Source of the DNA: Planctomycetales bacterium 10988
GTDB lineage: Bacteria; Planctomycetota; Planctomycetia; Pirellulales; Pb10988
Direction of reading: 5' to 3'
NCBI GenBank assembly: GCA_009664345.1
Contig: CP043547.1
Location: 1,054,001 to 1,118,000 of the forward strand
Length of the DNA stretch: 64,000 nucleotides
Positions 1 through 8,871 of this stretch are shown in pieces. Under the pieces are notes generated by a model. That model did not search any database and was not told the origin of the DNA. It saw only the letters and a list, made by a program, of their open reading frames with translations. How positions within the stretch are numbered: the first letter of the stretch is position 1; every line of letters starts with the position of its first letter. The translations under genes were made by a program, and so were the position numbers.

Positions 1-261
1 TTCTGTTAACTCAACAAGCTGAGGAAAGATCATCGGCTCCCCACCTGTTAACACGGCATGTCGACAGTCCGGGGCAAGCTTTTCTAATTGCGATAAGATT
101 TCGTCAATGGAATAGTTTATACCTTCGGGATTCCAGGAGGCATATGGAGTATCGCAAAACCAACAGCGAAGATTACACCCGCTTACACGAACAAACAGGC
201 TCGGCGTGCCGGTGAGTTTTCCTTCTCCTTGTCGAGAGTAAAAAAGTTCCGAAATCTTCAT
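1..261 (-). CDS. queE: 7-carboxy-7-deazaguanine synthase QueE (partial, C-terminus outside window)
   Basis: Radical-SAM enzyme that converts 6-carboxy-tetrahydropterin to 7-carboxy-7-deazaguanine, on the path to queuosine and other 7-deazaguanines. The 87 visible codons begin [14 protein letters not shown], followed by the CNLRCWFC motif (CX3CX2C, 4Fe-4S ligands) and the LTGGEP segment typical of QueE. The gene runs off the left edge. Its ATG overlaps the queC stop in an ATGA arrangement (258-261), so the two are very probably translationally coupled in a queC-queE operon. Identity is secure from the N-terminal motifs; the rest cannot be seen. Confidence 0.93.
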   Translation of the reverse strand, partial: MKISELFYSRQGEGKLTGTPSLFVRVSGCNLRCWFCDTPYASWNPEGINYSIDEILSQLEKLAPDCRHAVLTGGEPMIFPQLVELTE

Positions 262-971
262 GATTGATATTGAGTTGGATCGGGAATGCCGGCTTCCTCA
301 AAGCCTTTCATGCGAAGATGACACGCATCGCACCTTCCACAGGCAATCCCTTGATCATCGGGGTCATAACAAGAATGCGTTATGCCGTAATCGACGCCTA
401 GCTCTGTTCCTTTTAGAATGATCTCGGCCTTGGTCATCGTAATGAGGGGGGTGTGGAATTTATAGTGATGTCGCCCTTCGACGGCTGCCTTGGTCGCGAG
501 GTTTGCCATATTTGCAAAGGCTTCAATATACTCCGGCCGGCAATCCGGGTAGCCACTGTAATCAATGGCATTGACACCGAGGAAGATATCTTCGCAGTCG
601 ATCATTTCACAATAGCCCACGGCAATCGAGAGAAATACCGTATTCCGAGCCGGTACATAAGTCACGGGAATCTCTGCGGACATCGTTTCACTATCTCGCT
701 CCTTCGGCACTTCGATGTCCGCAGTCAAGGCACTTCCTCCAATGGTTGAGAGATCGACCTTTAGGACCAGATGCTCTATCACATTCAATGCCTGCGCAAC
801 CTGTTTTGCACTGTCTAATTCAAAGCGATGCCGTTGGCCATAATCGATGCTCAACGCATAAAGCTGATATCCCGAATGCTTCGCCATTGCCCCGGTCGTG
901 GCAGAGTCTAATCCTCCTGAAAGGAGGATCAAGGCTTTCTTTGAATGAGAACTAGAACTATTGATATTCAC
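258..971 (-). CDS. queC: 7-cyano-7-deazaguanine synthase QueC
   Basis: ATP-dependent enzyme that turns 7-carboxy-7-deazaguanine into preQ0. The N-terminus carries the PP-loop ATP pyrophosphatase motif SGGLDSATT and the segment IDYGQRH. The C-terminus has the four-cysteine zinc site (C-Y-D-P through C-G-R-C-D-A-C). I place the start at the GTG at 971, which has AAAGGA six bases upstream and gives a 237-residue protein of normal length. A TTG at 1061 would add 30 residues that do not look like QueC. It precedes and overlaps queE, and diverges from queF. Confidence 0.93.
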   Translation of the reverse strand: MNINSSSSHSKKALILLSGGLDSATTGAMAKHSGYQLYALSIDYGQRHRFELDSAKQVAQALNVIEHLVLKVDLSTIGGSALTADIEVPKERDSETMSAEIPVTYVPARNTVFLSIAVGYCEMIDCEDIFLGVNAIDYSGYPDCRPEYIEAFANMANLATKAAVEGRHHYKFHTPLITMTKAEIILKGTELGVDYGITHSCYDPDDQGIACGRCDACHLRMKGFEEAGIPDPTQYQS

Positions 972-1192
972 TCGCGATCCTTTATGTCGAAAAGGCAAAG
1001 AGCAGAAATTTCTCGCATACGCATTAGACAAAACAGAGAGGAAATTGTCAGTACCGCACAAAAGTTAGGTTTTGCAGGTCGCGGTTCGAAGAATCTCAAT
1101 TCTTTTCGGGTCTTTTCACCTTCGCCTCTTCCCTAACTTAACAGTCTTGTCGTATGATCACGTAGACGAGTTATTGCTGCAAGGAGTTCGTG

Positions 1193-1558
1193 ATGAGTGA
1201 AGATTTTCGGATTTTGTTGGAAACTTTTGCCAATCCATCGCCGAATCGTGATTATGAAATTAAGATCACCTGCCCGGAATTTACCTCGGTTTGTCCCAAG
1301 ACGGGTCAACCGGATTTTGGGACGTTGATCATTACCTACTATCCGGGGCAAAAGTGCGTTGAGTTGAAAAGTTTAAAACTCTATCTCCAACGCTTCCGCA
1401 ATGAAGGCATCTTTTACGAAGCGGTGACCAACCGTATTTTAGAAGACTTGGTCGCCATGATCGAGCCTCGGCAGATGGTGCTGGAAGCACTCTTTACGCC
1501 ACGAGGTGGAATTTCCTCGACGATCACCGCAAAATATCACGCCGAATCGTCCAGCTAA
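1193..1558 (+). CDS. queF: NADPH-dependent 7-cyano-7-deazaguanine reductase QueF (short type)
   Basis: Reduces preQ0 to preQ1, the base later inserted into tRNA for queuosine. The 121-residue protein has the family core [15 protein letters not shown], in which Cys34 would form the covalent thioimide and Asp41 act as acid, followed by [16 protein letters not shown], the usual substrate/NADPH motif (the common RNHG is RNEG here). The length fits the unimodular QueF type. ATG 1193 is preferred over GTG 1190 because AAGGAG at 1181-1186 is six bases upstream. It is divergent from queC across about 220 bp. Confidence 0.94.
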   Translation: MSEDFRILLETFANPSPNRDYEIKITCPEFTSVCPKTGQPDFGTLIITYYPGQKCVELKSLKLYLQRFRNEGIFYEAVTNRILEDLVAMIEPRQMVLEALFTPRGGISSTITAKYHAESSS

Positions 1559-1587
1559 GAGGCGAAACCGGACAGCGGTAGAGATCT

Positions 1588-1980
1588 TTAATAGGGTGAA
1601 TCGGTTAAACTCGATGCTTGGGAGCTGTTGAGTGGAAGAAAAAACGGCTCCAGTTTGACAAAAGTTTTCTGTCCGATTCCATTGACTTTTTGCAAGTCGG
1701 CTATCTTCACAAAGGGGCCATGCTCTTCCCGATAAGCGACAATTCGCTTCGCTAGGATTTCTCCGATATCAGGGAGTTGCGTTAGTTCCGGCCAGCCGGC
1801 TCGATTCAAATCTACTCGATAGGGAATCGTTTGGATCGGCAATTGCTCGAACTCGATCAGTTCCTGCTGAGGCCCGCCCCGTTGCAACCAAGTGGCGATC
1901 ATCAAACCTAAACAAAGCAGATGAATCCCGGCAATGACAGCTTGATCGCTTCGTCGTAGCCAAGGGTGTTTCTCTGCCAT
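1588..1980 (-). CDS. Helix-hairpin-helix (ComEA-like) membrane protein
   Basis: A 130-residue protein with one predicted membrane segment (about residues 14-33) and a C-terminal pair of helix-hairpin-helix motifs: LPDIGEILAKRIVAYREEHG and then VNGIGQKTFVKLEPFF. This is the architecture of ComEA-type DNA-binding proteins, which bind double-stranded DNA non-specifically and in competent bacteria act at the envelope. No other competence gene is nearby, so a role in DNA uptake is only a possibility. It stands alone, convergent with queF and divergent from the PGK-like gene. Confidence 0.82.
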   Translation of the reverse strand: MAEKHPWLRRSDQAVIAGIHLLCLGLMIATWLQRGGPQQELIEFEQLPIQTIPYRVDLNRAGWPELTQLPDIGEILAKRIVAYREEHGPFVKIADLQKVNGIGQKTFVKLEPFFLPLNSSQASSLTDSPY

Positions 1981-2229
1981 CGAATGTCGCCTGAGGTCGT
2001 AAACTTAGGAAATTACTCAACTTTGATCGTACAACGGAAGCTAGTAGACGTCAAAAGCTAAAACGAATCGTTCATTAGATTTCCGTGAAAAAGACAAACA
2101 TTGAAAAACCCCCGCACTTCTGCCCAGCGAACGCTTCCGTTTTTGTCTGTGTTTGGTATTCTGTTCTCAAAAGGTAAGTGCAAACTTCTTTCATTTGCAA
2201 ATGATCCTTCCCATACTTCGGAGTGAAGA

Positions 2230-3642
2230 ATGACTATTTCGGCAGAACAAATGCAATCCTGGTGTCGCAAACTCTTAGGTTTTGCGGACGATGCCCCGTG
2301 CTTGCCTTTGGAGGATTATATTGAAGCGATTCCGAAGTTGACTTCTCTGTCTGACCTTCCTTCCGGCACCACGGTCTTGATTCGTGGAGATGTCGATGCA
2401 AAGCCCGGCAGTGCTATTGGGGAAGGGGATATCCGTCTTCGCTCGATGGTCGAAACCCTCAAGTTCGGCCAAGAAAAAGGTTGGATTCAAGTCATCTTTG
2501 GCCATATCGGACGGAAGCCCGAAGGCTCGCTTTCGAAGGTAGCCGACCGGATCGGCCAGCTGTTGGACTGTGAAGTTGAGCTGATTGAAGATTGGGTAGA
2601 GGATTCAGACGAAGGGGCTCAGGTCAAGTCAGAAGTGAAAGAGTTAATTGCCTCCGCGAATCCCGGCTCGATCATCGTGCTAGAAAATACCCGAAAGTAC
2701 GACGTGGAACGGGTCTTGTGGAAAGTCGGCGATGAAGATTTGGCCGGCTGTTCGGGACCATTGGCACATTTTGCGAACAGCATCGCGGATGCGATCGGAA
2801 CGGTTTATATTCACGAAGCTCTCTCGGCGGGAAGTCTTGATAGTTCCAGCGTTGTCGTTCCTGCAACGATGGAGAAGGTCGCCCTTGGTAGCTACTTAAC
2901 GGGTGAGCTGGAAGGCCCGATGATTCAGTGCCGCAATGCGGAATTGGTCATCTTCAGCGGGTTGAAAATCGATAAGCTCGATGACTTGGAATCGATTGTT
3001 TCTCGCGGAAAAGTGAAGAAAGTGATCGCGGCGGGTTCGTTGGCGATGGCCCTGAAGAAAGCCAAAAGTGTTCTCGATGGGGACGAAATCTCGATCGGCG
3101 TTTCAGAGAACCCTGAGCATTCAGATAAACCTTATTACATTGAACCTTCGCGAATTGACCAAGCAAAAGCACTTTTGGCAACCGGAGATGAAAAAGGCGT
3201 CGAGTTCGTTTTGCCCGTAGATTTTGTCCTTTCCGATGGACGGATCAAGGAACAACTTGATGCTCCCGATCAACAACTAGATGTCGGGCCTCAGTCGAGT
3301 AAGCTCTTTGCCGAGAAGGTCACCGAGTTCATCGCTTACCATCATGAAAAAGTTGCCAGCGGGAAAGGCCCCGCGGTTGCCTTCCATAATGGTGTGTTCG
3401 GCATGTTCGAAGACCCGCAATTTGAAACGGGAACGAAAGAGTTCGTCGCCCAACTCAAGCGAATGCATGATGCCGGCGTAGAAGTCTATGTTGGTGGCGG
3501 CGAAGGGGGCAAGGCCCTGGAAAAATATGGGGATGAAAGTGACGTGAAGCATGTCTTCACTGCAGGCGGAACAGTGCTCAACGCCCTCGGAAATGATCCG
3601 ATTCCGTACCTTCAAGCACTCTATCTTGCCGAGAAAAAATAA
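2230..3642 (+). CDS. Divergent phosphoglycerate kinase family protein
   Basis: 470 residues covering the whole two-domain PGK fold. Recognisable motifs in order: IRGDVDA (for canonical RVDFNVP), GHIGR (SHLGRP), LENTRKYDVE (LLENVRF), HNGVFGMFE (WNGPMGVFE), VGGGEGG (GGGDSA) and the C-terminal TAGGT. Compared by eye, some residues needed for catalysis look replaced: the Arg of the AHRAHAS motif (here SAGSLDSSS) and the lysines of LMKKE (here YLTGE). It is also longer than the usual ~395 residues. It could be a diverged glycolytic PGK or a paralogue with another role; a canonical pgk may exist elsewhere. A strong terminator follows at once. Confidence 0.8.
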   Translation: MTISAEQMQSWCRKLLGFADDAPCLPLEDYIEAIPKLTSLSDLPSGTTVLIRGDVDAKPGSAIGEGDIRLRSMVETLKFGQEKGWIQVIFGHIGRKPEGSLSKVADRIGQLLDCEVELIEDWVEDSDEGAQVKSEVKELIASANPGSIIVLENTRKYDVERVLWKVGDEDLAGCSGPLAHFANSIADAIGTVYIHEALSAGSLDSSSVVVPATMEKVALGSYLTGELEGPMIQCRNAELVIFSGLKIDKLDDLESIVSRGKVKKVIAAGSLAMALKKAKSVLDGDEISIGVSENPEHSDKPYYIEPSRIDQAKALLATGDEKGVEFVLPVDFVLSDGRIKEQLDAPDQQLDVGPQSSKLFAEKVTEFIAYHHEKVASGKGPAVAFHNGVFGMFEDPQFETGTKEFVAQLKRMHDAGVEVYVGGGEGGKALEKYGDESDVKHVFTAGGTVLNALGNDPIPYLQALYLAEKK

Positions 3643-3669
3643 ATATCTCTCAAAGATGATTGAATCGAG

Positions 3670-3708
3670 CCGGCCGCTAAGCCTTTGTTTAGTGGCCGGT
3701 TTTGTTTT
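3670..3708 (+). terminator. Rho-independent terminator after the PGK-like gene
   Basis: A 12-bp GC-rich stem (3670-3681 with 3688-3699, two G-U pairs), a 6-base loop, then TTTTGTTTT. It lies 28 bp after the PGK-like stop codon and just before the end of the convergent glycosyltransferase gene. Confidence 0.85.
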
Positions 3709-3711
3709 GGG

Positions 3712-4953
3712 CTATGCCGCTCTGGACTCAAGAGAAGCATCCGAAAAGTGCGGAGAAGCAAGTTGATTCCAGAGGAAAGATTGGATTCGCCGAAGCATTT
3801 GCTCCTCAAAAATTTGTTGAGAGAAGCGGAGTGATTGCTCCCGGCAGCGAATGGAAGAGACCTGTTCGCGGTCCGTTTCGAAGCGTTCAAGCGTCGTACA
3901 TAGCGAATCAACGGAAGACTCTTCGAAAAACAATCCGGTCCCTTCTCGATCCGACTCCGGTGCCACGACCGTTTCAGTAGCCCCCCCTTTTTGCAAGGCA
4001 ATGACGGGGCAACCGCAGGCCATCGCCTCCACGGGAACGATGCCAAAATCTTCTTCACCGGGGAAAATCAGTGCTTTCGCACGACGAAGATAGTTCCGGA
4101 TGGCCTCATTTGACTGCCAGCCAAGCCATTGAATCGAATCCGATGGCTCTTGTTTTAAACGCGCCGCTTCAGGCCCCTGCCCGATAATGATTAACTTTTT
4201 CTTCAATCGCCGACAAGCTTCAACCGCTAAATCGACACGCTTGTAAGGAACGAGTGCGGAAACGCAAAGATAAAAATCTTCCCTTGGCTGATAACTCGGG
4301 GTAAAAAAGTCGGTATTGACCGGAGGATAAATGACTTCACTTGCCCGGCCATAGCACGATTGAATTCGCTTCTGAACGGTTTTACTAATGGCAATGAAAT
4401 GCGTAACATTCTGGGCAACCTGATAGTCCCAGCCGCGGATACGATCCAAAAAGTAGTTTTGAAGAGATCGTTTTAGCCTCTTAAAGCCAAACTTCGAGGC
4501 GTTTTGTTCGGGGAGATATTCTTCACGCAAAATCCAAGCGTATCGCATTGGCGTAAAGCAATAGCAAAGATGGGGAACTCCCGGCGGCACGGAGATACCT
4601 TTGGCAACCGCGTGACTCATGCTCACCACAAGGTCGAGCGTCTTAGGAAGTCGTATCTTCTCGACGGCTCGCGGCATCAACGGTAATAAACCGCGGTAAT
4701 AACGGCTCACCGCAGGCAGCTTTTGTAAGTAGCTCGCACGAAGATCTCGGGTACGAAGATGTGACGAAAGTGCCTCACGACAATGAATCAATGTGTAAAG
4801 CGGGCTCTCGGGAAAGTGGCGAACGAGAGAGTCGAGGCATTTTTCACCTCCACGCATACCAATGAGCCAATCGTGGACAAAGGCAAGTTCTGCCGTATGA
4901 AACGGAGGGCCATCAACTCGTTTTGAAAACGCAGTGCTTTCCAGTTCGATCAT
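3712..4953 (-). CDS. Glycosyltransferase family 4 protein
   Basis: A 413-residue GT-B glycosyltransferase that probably moves a sugar from a nucleotide-sugar donor during polysaccharide or glycolipid assembly. N-terminal segment FVHDWLIGMRGGEKCLD is typical of GT4 enzymes of this subgroup. The C-terminal domain holds GEEDFGIVPVEAMACGCPVI, the EX7E donor-binding motif, and a preceding segment (VSALVPYKRVDLAVEA) that starts the second Rossmann domain. ATG 4953 has AGGG seven bases upstream. The acceptor and product cannot be inferred; no polysaccharide locus is adjacent. Confidence 0.9.
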   Translation of the reverse strand: MIELESTAFSKRVDGPPFHTAELAFVHDWLIGMRGGEKCLDSLVRHFPESPLYTLIHCREALSSHLRTRDLRASYLQKLPAVSRYYRGLLPLMPRAVEKIRLPKTLDLVVSMSHAVAKGISVPPGVPHLCYCFTPMRYAWILREEYLPEQNASKFGFKRLKRSLQNYFLDRIRGWDYQVAQNVTHFIAISKTVQKRIQSCYGRASEVIYPPVNTDFFTPSYQPREDFYLCVSALVPYKRVDLAVEACRRLKKKLIIIGQGPEAARLKQEPSDSIQWLGWQSNEAIRNYLRRAKALIFPGEEDFGIVPVEAMACGCPVIALQKGGATETVVAPESDREGTGLFFEESSVDSLCTTLERFETDREQVSSIRCREQSLRFSQQIFEEQMLRRIQSFLWNQLASPHFSDASLESRAA

Positions 4954-5116
4954 TCAGACCCTGACTTCGAGAATCACCTTAGGAGTACATCGGATTGTGT
5001 CCGGATGGACAACTGCGGAAGACTCGCGAAAAGTGATCGATGGGTCAAGAGCAGATCGCAATAATCGGGAAGAGATGGAAGTCGTTCAGGAGAGAAGATT
5101 GGATAAAGGATATATT

Positions 5117-5148
5117 GGGGGATCTCCCTATAAAAGAAATGATCCCCC
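5117..5148. repeat. Inverted repeat downstream of csrA
   Basis: GGGGGATC (5117-5124) and GATCCCCC (5141-5148) form a perfect 8-bp stem with a 16-base loop, between csrA and the start of the GT4 gene. A second imperfect hairpin lies at about 5174-5220. Either could end csrA transcription, but neither has a clear U-run. Confidence 0.5.
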
Positions 5149-5223
5149 ACTGTGAATCCTGTAATCCATAAGGCTAGCTTACAAACTCCCTTTTACGAGT
5201 TTCGATTTGTGAGCCAGCAATTA

Positions 5224-5463
5224 TTAGGCATAGGCGTAAGAATCTTGAAGTCCCATTCCGGATTTAGAATCAGAATCCGAGAGAATCGGTTGAGTCGATT
5301 GGAAAGATTGGACAGCTTCCTTCAATTCGTCACGGACAATGCGGACGTCCTCAGGAGCTTCGATACCGATCTTGACGCGATTTCCCTTCACTTGGGTAAT
5401 GGTGATCACGATATCGTTACCAATGTGAAGCTTTTCTCCAACTTTTCGGCTCAGAACTAACAT
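5224..5463 (-). CDS. csrA: Carbon storage regulator CsrA
   Basis: A 79-residue RNA-binding translational regulator that binds GGA-containing hairpins in mRNA leaders. The first 47 residues match the family closely: MLVLSRKVGEKLHIG, VKGNRVKIGIEAPEDV, IVRDEL with the conserved Arg. Residues beyond about 55 form a polar tail ending in YAYA that E. coli CsrA lacks. The start has GGAGGA seven bases upstream, and that GGA-rich Shine-Dalgarno could itself be a CsrA site, allowing autoregulation (inference). No flagellar gene is adjacent. Confidence 0.95.
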   Translation of the reverse strand: MLVLSRKVGEKLHIGNDIVITITQVKGNRVKIGIEAPEDVRIVRDELKEAVQSFQSTQPILSDSDSKSGMGLQDSYAYA

Positions 5464-6286
5464 GCAACTTCCTCCATGAGATGATGCGTAACCGTGGGAT
5501 GATAACTTGTTGTCAAAGAAGTGAGATATTCTTGTCGCTCTTTGACATCGCTTTGAGTTGTGAGTGTTGTTTCTTGCTGAAAGCGATGATTGATAGTTAG
5601 CATCTTCGGTGCCAAAGAGTAAAAAAGGCGCGGATTTTTATTATGTTTTTTATAAGTTGTTTATATTTATAGGCTTATAAAAAACGTCCAAATATAGGCT
5701 TGTAGGAGCAAGTTTTTGAAGACCCTCAGATTGTCTCAAAATAAGACAGTATTCTTTAAGTGAGACAGCATTTTTTCTCAAGTTCGACGGAGATGAGAAC
5801 CTCCAGGCACCGAATAATAGCTATTTTGGTTGTCAAGCTTTCGAAAACTGCTAAGACTGACTTCAATTTGACCACGCAAATCTGTCCTAATTATCCCAAT
5901 GCCTCTATTTTGACTGTTCATTTTACCGATCAGCACGTTTATTGACATTTTCTCATACTTGGAAACCTAAAAATCTTGTCAATAAGGCAGTTTCGATCGC
6001 CAGACTGCCAATCTGGCCTGTCAACTGCCATCTAAAATCATGGTAAAAACAATATTTTCCTGTAATTTCATAATTCGTTAAGATTCCTGAATCTATAGAG
6101 TCTCTGAATGAGAGAAGCCGAACTAATATCTGAAATTAGCCTGATTCATATCGAAAGAACGAGTTAATTGTCCGCTGGAGACACAAACAAGATTGACCTC
6201 TTGATACGAACCAGTTACAGTTCCGCTGCTTCCATTTCCTGATCGTATCCGGATCATTGATCTAAGTCATTAAATTCAAATGATTT
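5464..6286. other. Long AT-rich intergenic region upstream of csrA and the GT39 gene
   Basis: 823 bp without a convincing gene, between divergent genes and clearly AT-rich. Visible elements: a repeated ATAGGCTT(A/G)TA at about 5667 and 5694; TTGTCAA at 5510, 5830 and 5976 (TTGACAA on the minus strand, resembling -35 elements facing csrA, without good -10 partners); a perfect 8-bp inverted repeat TATTGACA/TGTCAATA (5940-5947 and 5977-5984); and AGACAGTATT/AGACAGCATT near 5745 and 5763. No tRNA or known riboswitch was recognised. Confidence 0.6.
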
Positions 6287-8092
6287 ATGCCATTTTATCT
6301 CCTGCAAACAATTTGCCGACATCTCTATAGGAGTCCCATGGCGTGGCTGTTGACATTCGCTTTAGCCGTCCAAATCTCTCTCTATTTTAACACGATCTCT
6401 CCTGCAAGGGACGCTGTTCGGACTTTTCAGACTGTCGAAGCATTGCGAATAGCATCGACTTGGGAACCGTTAATCGCCTCCAATGATTACCCAGTCTTCC
6501 CATTCTTATTATATTTGCTAGACGCTTTATGTCGTCACTCCGTTCAAGCAAGTTCTTCAATTGTTTGGGCTCAGAAAGCACAAATCCTCTCTTCTGGTTT
6601 TCTGGTTCTCTCTGTTATTCCCCTTTATTATTTGTTGCAATTCCTTTATCAGAAAAAGGTTAGTGTCTATGCCGGCTTTCTATTTCTTTCTTTGCCGGCA
6701 GTGGCGAGCTTGGGCATGGAGGGATTGTCAGATAGTTGCCACCTTCTTGGCTGGCTGCTCTGTTTAATGTGGGTTGGATATTTCTTTCGTCTTTCAGGAG
6801 AAGTTTCCCACGGATTACCTATTAAGAACGTTAGCATTAACGATGAAACTTCAAAACAAGCCATACTTTATTTTTTACTGGCAGGTATTGCGGCTGGGAT
6901 AACGGCCTTATTGAGAATCGAAGGGCTTTTTCTCCTTGCAGGCGTCACCTTTAGTTTTCTGTGCCTTTATTGTTCTAAGTACCTATCCAATAACAAGATA
7001 CCGATCATTTCCATCGGAAAGATTGCCGCTTTTCTGCTACCTGCCTGCCTTCTATTGGGAGGTTGGATCGCCTGGAGTGGGAAAGTAACCCCTAAACATC
7101 CCCTCCCGATGTGGCTCGTAGGACAATTGACTGAGGATAGACCTGCCTTTTCGGAGAGCATGGAGTTGGAGAAAAGGACCTTCTTCGGTGAGAATTTTAA
7201 CTTTTCTCAAAAAGAGACAGTTGAATCGAGCCGTCGTTTCGGACTTCTCGCCGCCATGGAGATGCTGCTCACAGAATGGGGAGAGGCAACGCTTGGTATT
7301 TGGGGAATTTTAGGAATTCTAGGAACTATTGGCGTCCGAAAACACCTACGATTTGCATTTGATCGCCTCCTTTTTTTCCTTGTCCTCGGATTTCTTGGAT
7401 GTACTTGGCTCTTTGTGGCCAAGATGGGCTATTTATCCACCCGACATCTAGTCGTTCCTCTTGTTCTCAGCCTAGGTGCAATGGTGGTTGGCCTCCAAAT
7501 GGTCAGTCGATTTCTTGGGAGAATCATCCATACGCTGATATTGAGATGGAAGGGTTTTGCTTTTCGCGGTAGAGTGTATCCCGATCGGAACTTAGCCTCA
7601 GGCCAGATCACGACTGGAGTGATCTTCGGACTGCTTCTTTTTGTGCAAATTGGACTCGTGCTGAAACCCTTACATTCGAATCAAAAAGGCCATGTCGAAT
7701 GTGGGATATGGCTGAGAGAACATGGAGCAGAGAACGCTATCGTCCTTGATACGGTAGGGTTAACGAGTCTCTATTCCGATCTCCAAACCAAAGGATATCA
7801 CGAAGCGAAGGACATTTTCCAACGGAATCAGTTGGATTATGTTGTTCTTGAGGCCAGAGAGTTGGCTTATGATAGCCCTCGTGCAAGAACCTTATCGTGG
7901 GTTCTTTCTCAAGGTGCGGAACATATGGAAACATTTCCTAAGTCACCAATGAATAATAACTTAGAGATCAAAAGAAAAGTTCTGCTGTATCGGTGGAACC
8001 GACAGAAATGGGCAGCAAACCTCCAGCAAGACGCGTTGGAAAGACAAAATTCCTTGCTAGGCGAGCGGAACTCCCGTGAGTTGCGGCGGTAA
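6287..8092 (+). CDS. GT39-type (PMT/ArnT-like) integral membrane glycosyltransferase
   Basis: 601 residues with about ten hydrophobic segments. The N-terminal layout is that of lipid-linked-sugar glycosyltransferases of the GT-C fold: a first membrane helix, then an extracytoplasmic loop with an acidic residue (PARDAVRTFQTVEALR), then LLYLLDALCR. It probably uses a polyprenyl-phosphate sugar as donor. The C-terminal soluble part (about 480-601) is short. No clear Shine-Dalgarno precedes the ATG. The gene is more AT-rich than its neighbours. A methyltransferase-like gene follows 56 bp downstream, probably in the same transcript. Confidence 0.72.
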   Translation: MPFYLLQTICRHLYRSPMAWLLTFALAVQISLYFNTISPARDAVRTFQTVEALRIASTWEPLIASNDYPVFPFLLYLLDALCRHSVQASSSIVWAQKAQILSSGFLVLSVIPLYYLLQFLYQKKVSVYAGFLFLSLPAVASLGMEGLSDSCHLLGWLLCLMWVGYFFRLSGEVSHGLPIKNVSINDETSKQAILYFLLAGIAAGITALLRIEGLFLLAGVTFSFLCLYCSKYLSNNKIPIISIGKIAAFLLPACLLLGGWIAWSGKVTPKHPLPMWLVGQLTEDRPAFSESMELEKRTFFGENFNFSQKETVESSRRFGLLAAMEMLLTEWGEATLGIWGILGILGTIGVRKHLRFAFDRLLFFLVLGFLGCTWLFVAKMGYLSTRHLVVPLVLSLGAMVVGLQMVSRFLGRIIHTLILRWKGFAFRGRVYPDRNLASGQITTGVIFGLLLFVQIGLVLKPLHSNQKGHVECGIWLREHGAENAIVLDTVGLTSLYSDLQTKGYHEAKDIFQRNQLDYVVLEARELAYDSPRARTLSWVLSQGAEHMETFPKSPMNNNLEIKRKVLLYRWNRQKWAANLQQDALERQNSLLGERNSRELRR

Positions 8093-8148
8093 TAGTGATC
8101 ACAAACCTTCATCCATCTCGGAACCAGTAAGCAAAGTAGTAATCGACG

Positions 8149-8871
8149 ATGCGAATGTTACTCAACATGGCGAAGGACCTACTCCCCCTCCAAAGTCCCA
8201 CCTATGAATTTTCTTTGAACGGGACGAGTTCGACGGATTGGAGCCCTAGGGAATTATTTCCTGGCCGCCCTTATTTTCGTTTTCATGCGACGAATTCTTT
8301 AGGAATCGATCCGTGGGAAGAATGGTCTGAGTTCGACCTGCCCCGCGAAAGTGCCCGCACGATTCTTTGCCTTCAAAGCTTACACTATGTTTATCAATGG
8401 CAAACTGCAGTGAAGGAATTCGAAAGACTCTTGGCACCCGGGGGAGTTTGTTTTCTTTCGCTGCCTGGCCCTGAACAAAGAGAGCCGATTGGTCATGAAT
8501 ATTGGAGACCCACTCCTTCGGGAATGGTCCGCATGATGCAAGGCTTCGATGCACGCTTAATTGGTTGGGATAACTTTCCACAGGGGAACCTTTTTGCCTT
8601 TGGGTTCAAAGCACCGTTAACTTCCCCATTTTCCCAAACTCTCGGCACGATGATGGGGAATTACCAAAATTACGCCGATCAAACCCGACCAGGGAATTGG
8701 TTAGGAAACGTTTGGCGAACAAAATGGTCTCCCTTCCAATTGAAACCATTTTTTCGACGGCGATCCGAGGAATCCGTCACCTTTATTCTTGACTACTCAA
8801 GCAAGCTTGTCTGCACATCGGATGAAAAATTGTTATCATCCAAAAAGAATCAAGACTTTCCACTTCGCTAA
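8149..8871 (+). CDS. Methyltransferase-like protein lacking SAM motif I
   Basis: A 240-residue protein whose middle matches the second half of type-11 class I methyltransferases: SLHYVYQWQTAVKEFERLLAPGGVCFLSLPG-like sequence (residues about 84-110), as in enzymes that find a candidate and then rank it as a main product. The N-terminal Rossmann part is absent: I see no GxGxG SAM-binding motif, and only 56 bp separate the start from the previous gene, so there is no room for a missing domain. It may be a degenerate or accessory protein. It likely shares a transcript with the GT39 gene. Confidence 0.62.
   Translation: MRMLLNMAKDLLPLQSPTYEFSLNGTSSTDWSPRELFPGRPYFRFHATNSLGIDPWEEWSEFDLPRESARTILCLQSLHYVYQWQTAVKEFERLLAPGGVCFLSLPGPEQREPIGHEYWRPTPSGMVRMMQGFDARLIGWDNFPQGNLFAFGFKAPLTSPFSQTLGTMMGNYQNYADQTRPGNWLGNVWRTKWSPFQLKPFFRRRSEESVTFILDYSSKLVCTSDEKLLSSKKNQDFPLR

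Noticed and set aside
972-1192. Possible preQ1 riboswitch between queC and queF
   Set aside because: An 8-bp inverted repeat (1062-1069 with 1132-1139) and a small hairpin exist, but the short loop and A-rich tail of preQ1-I are not present.
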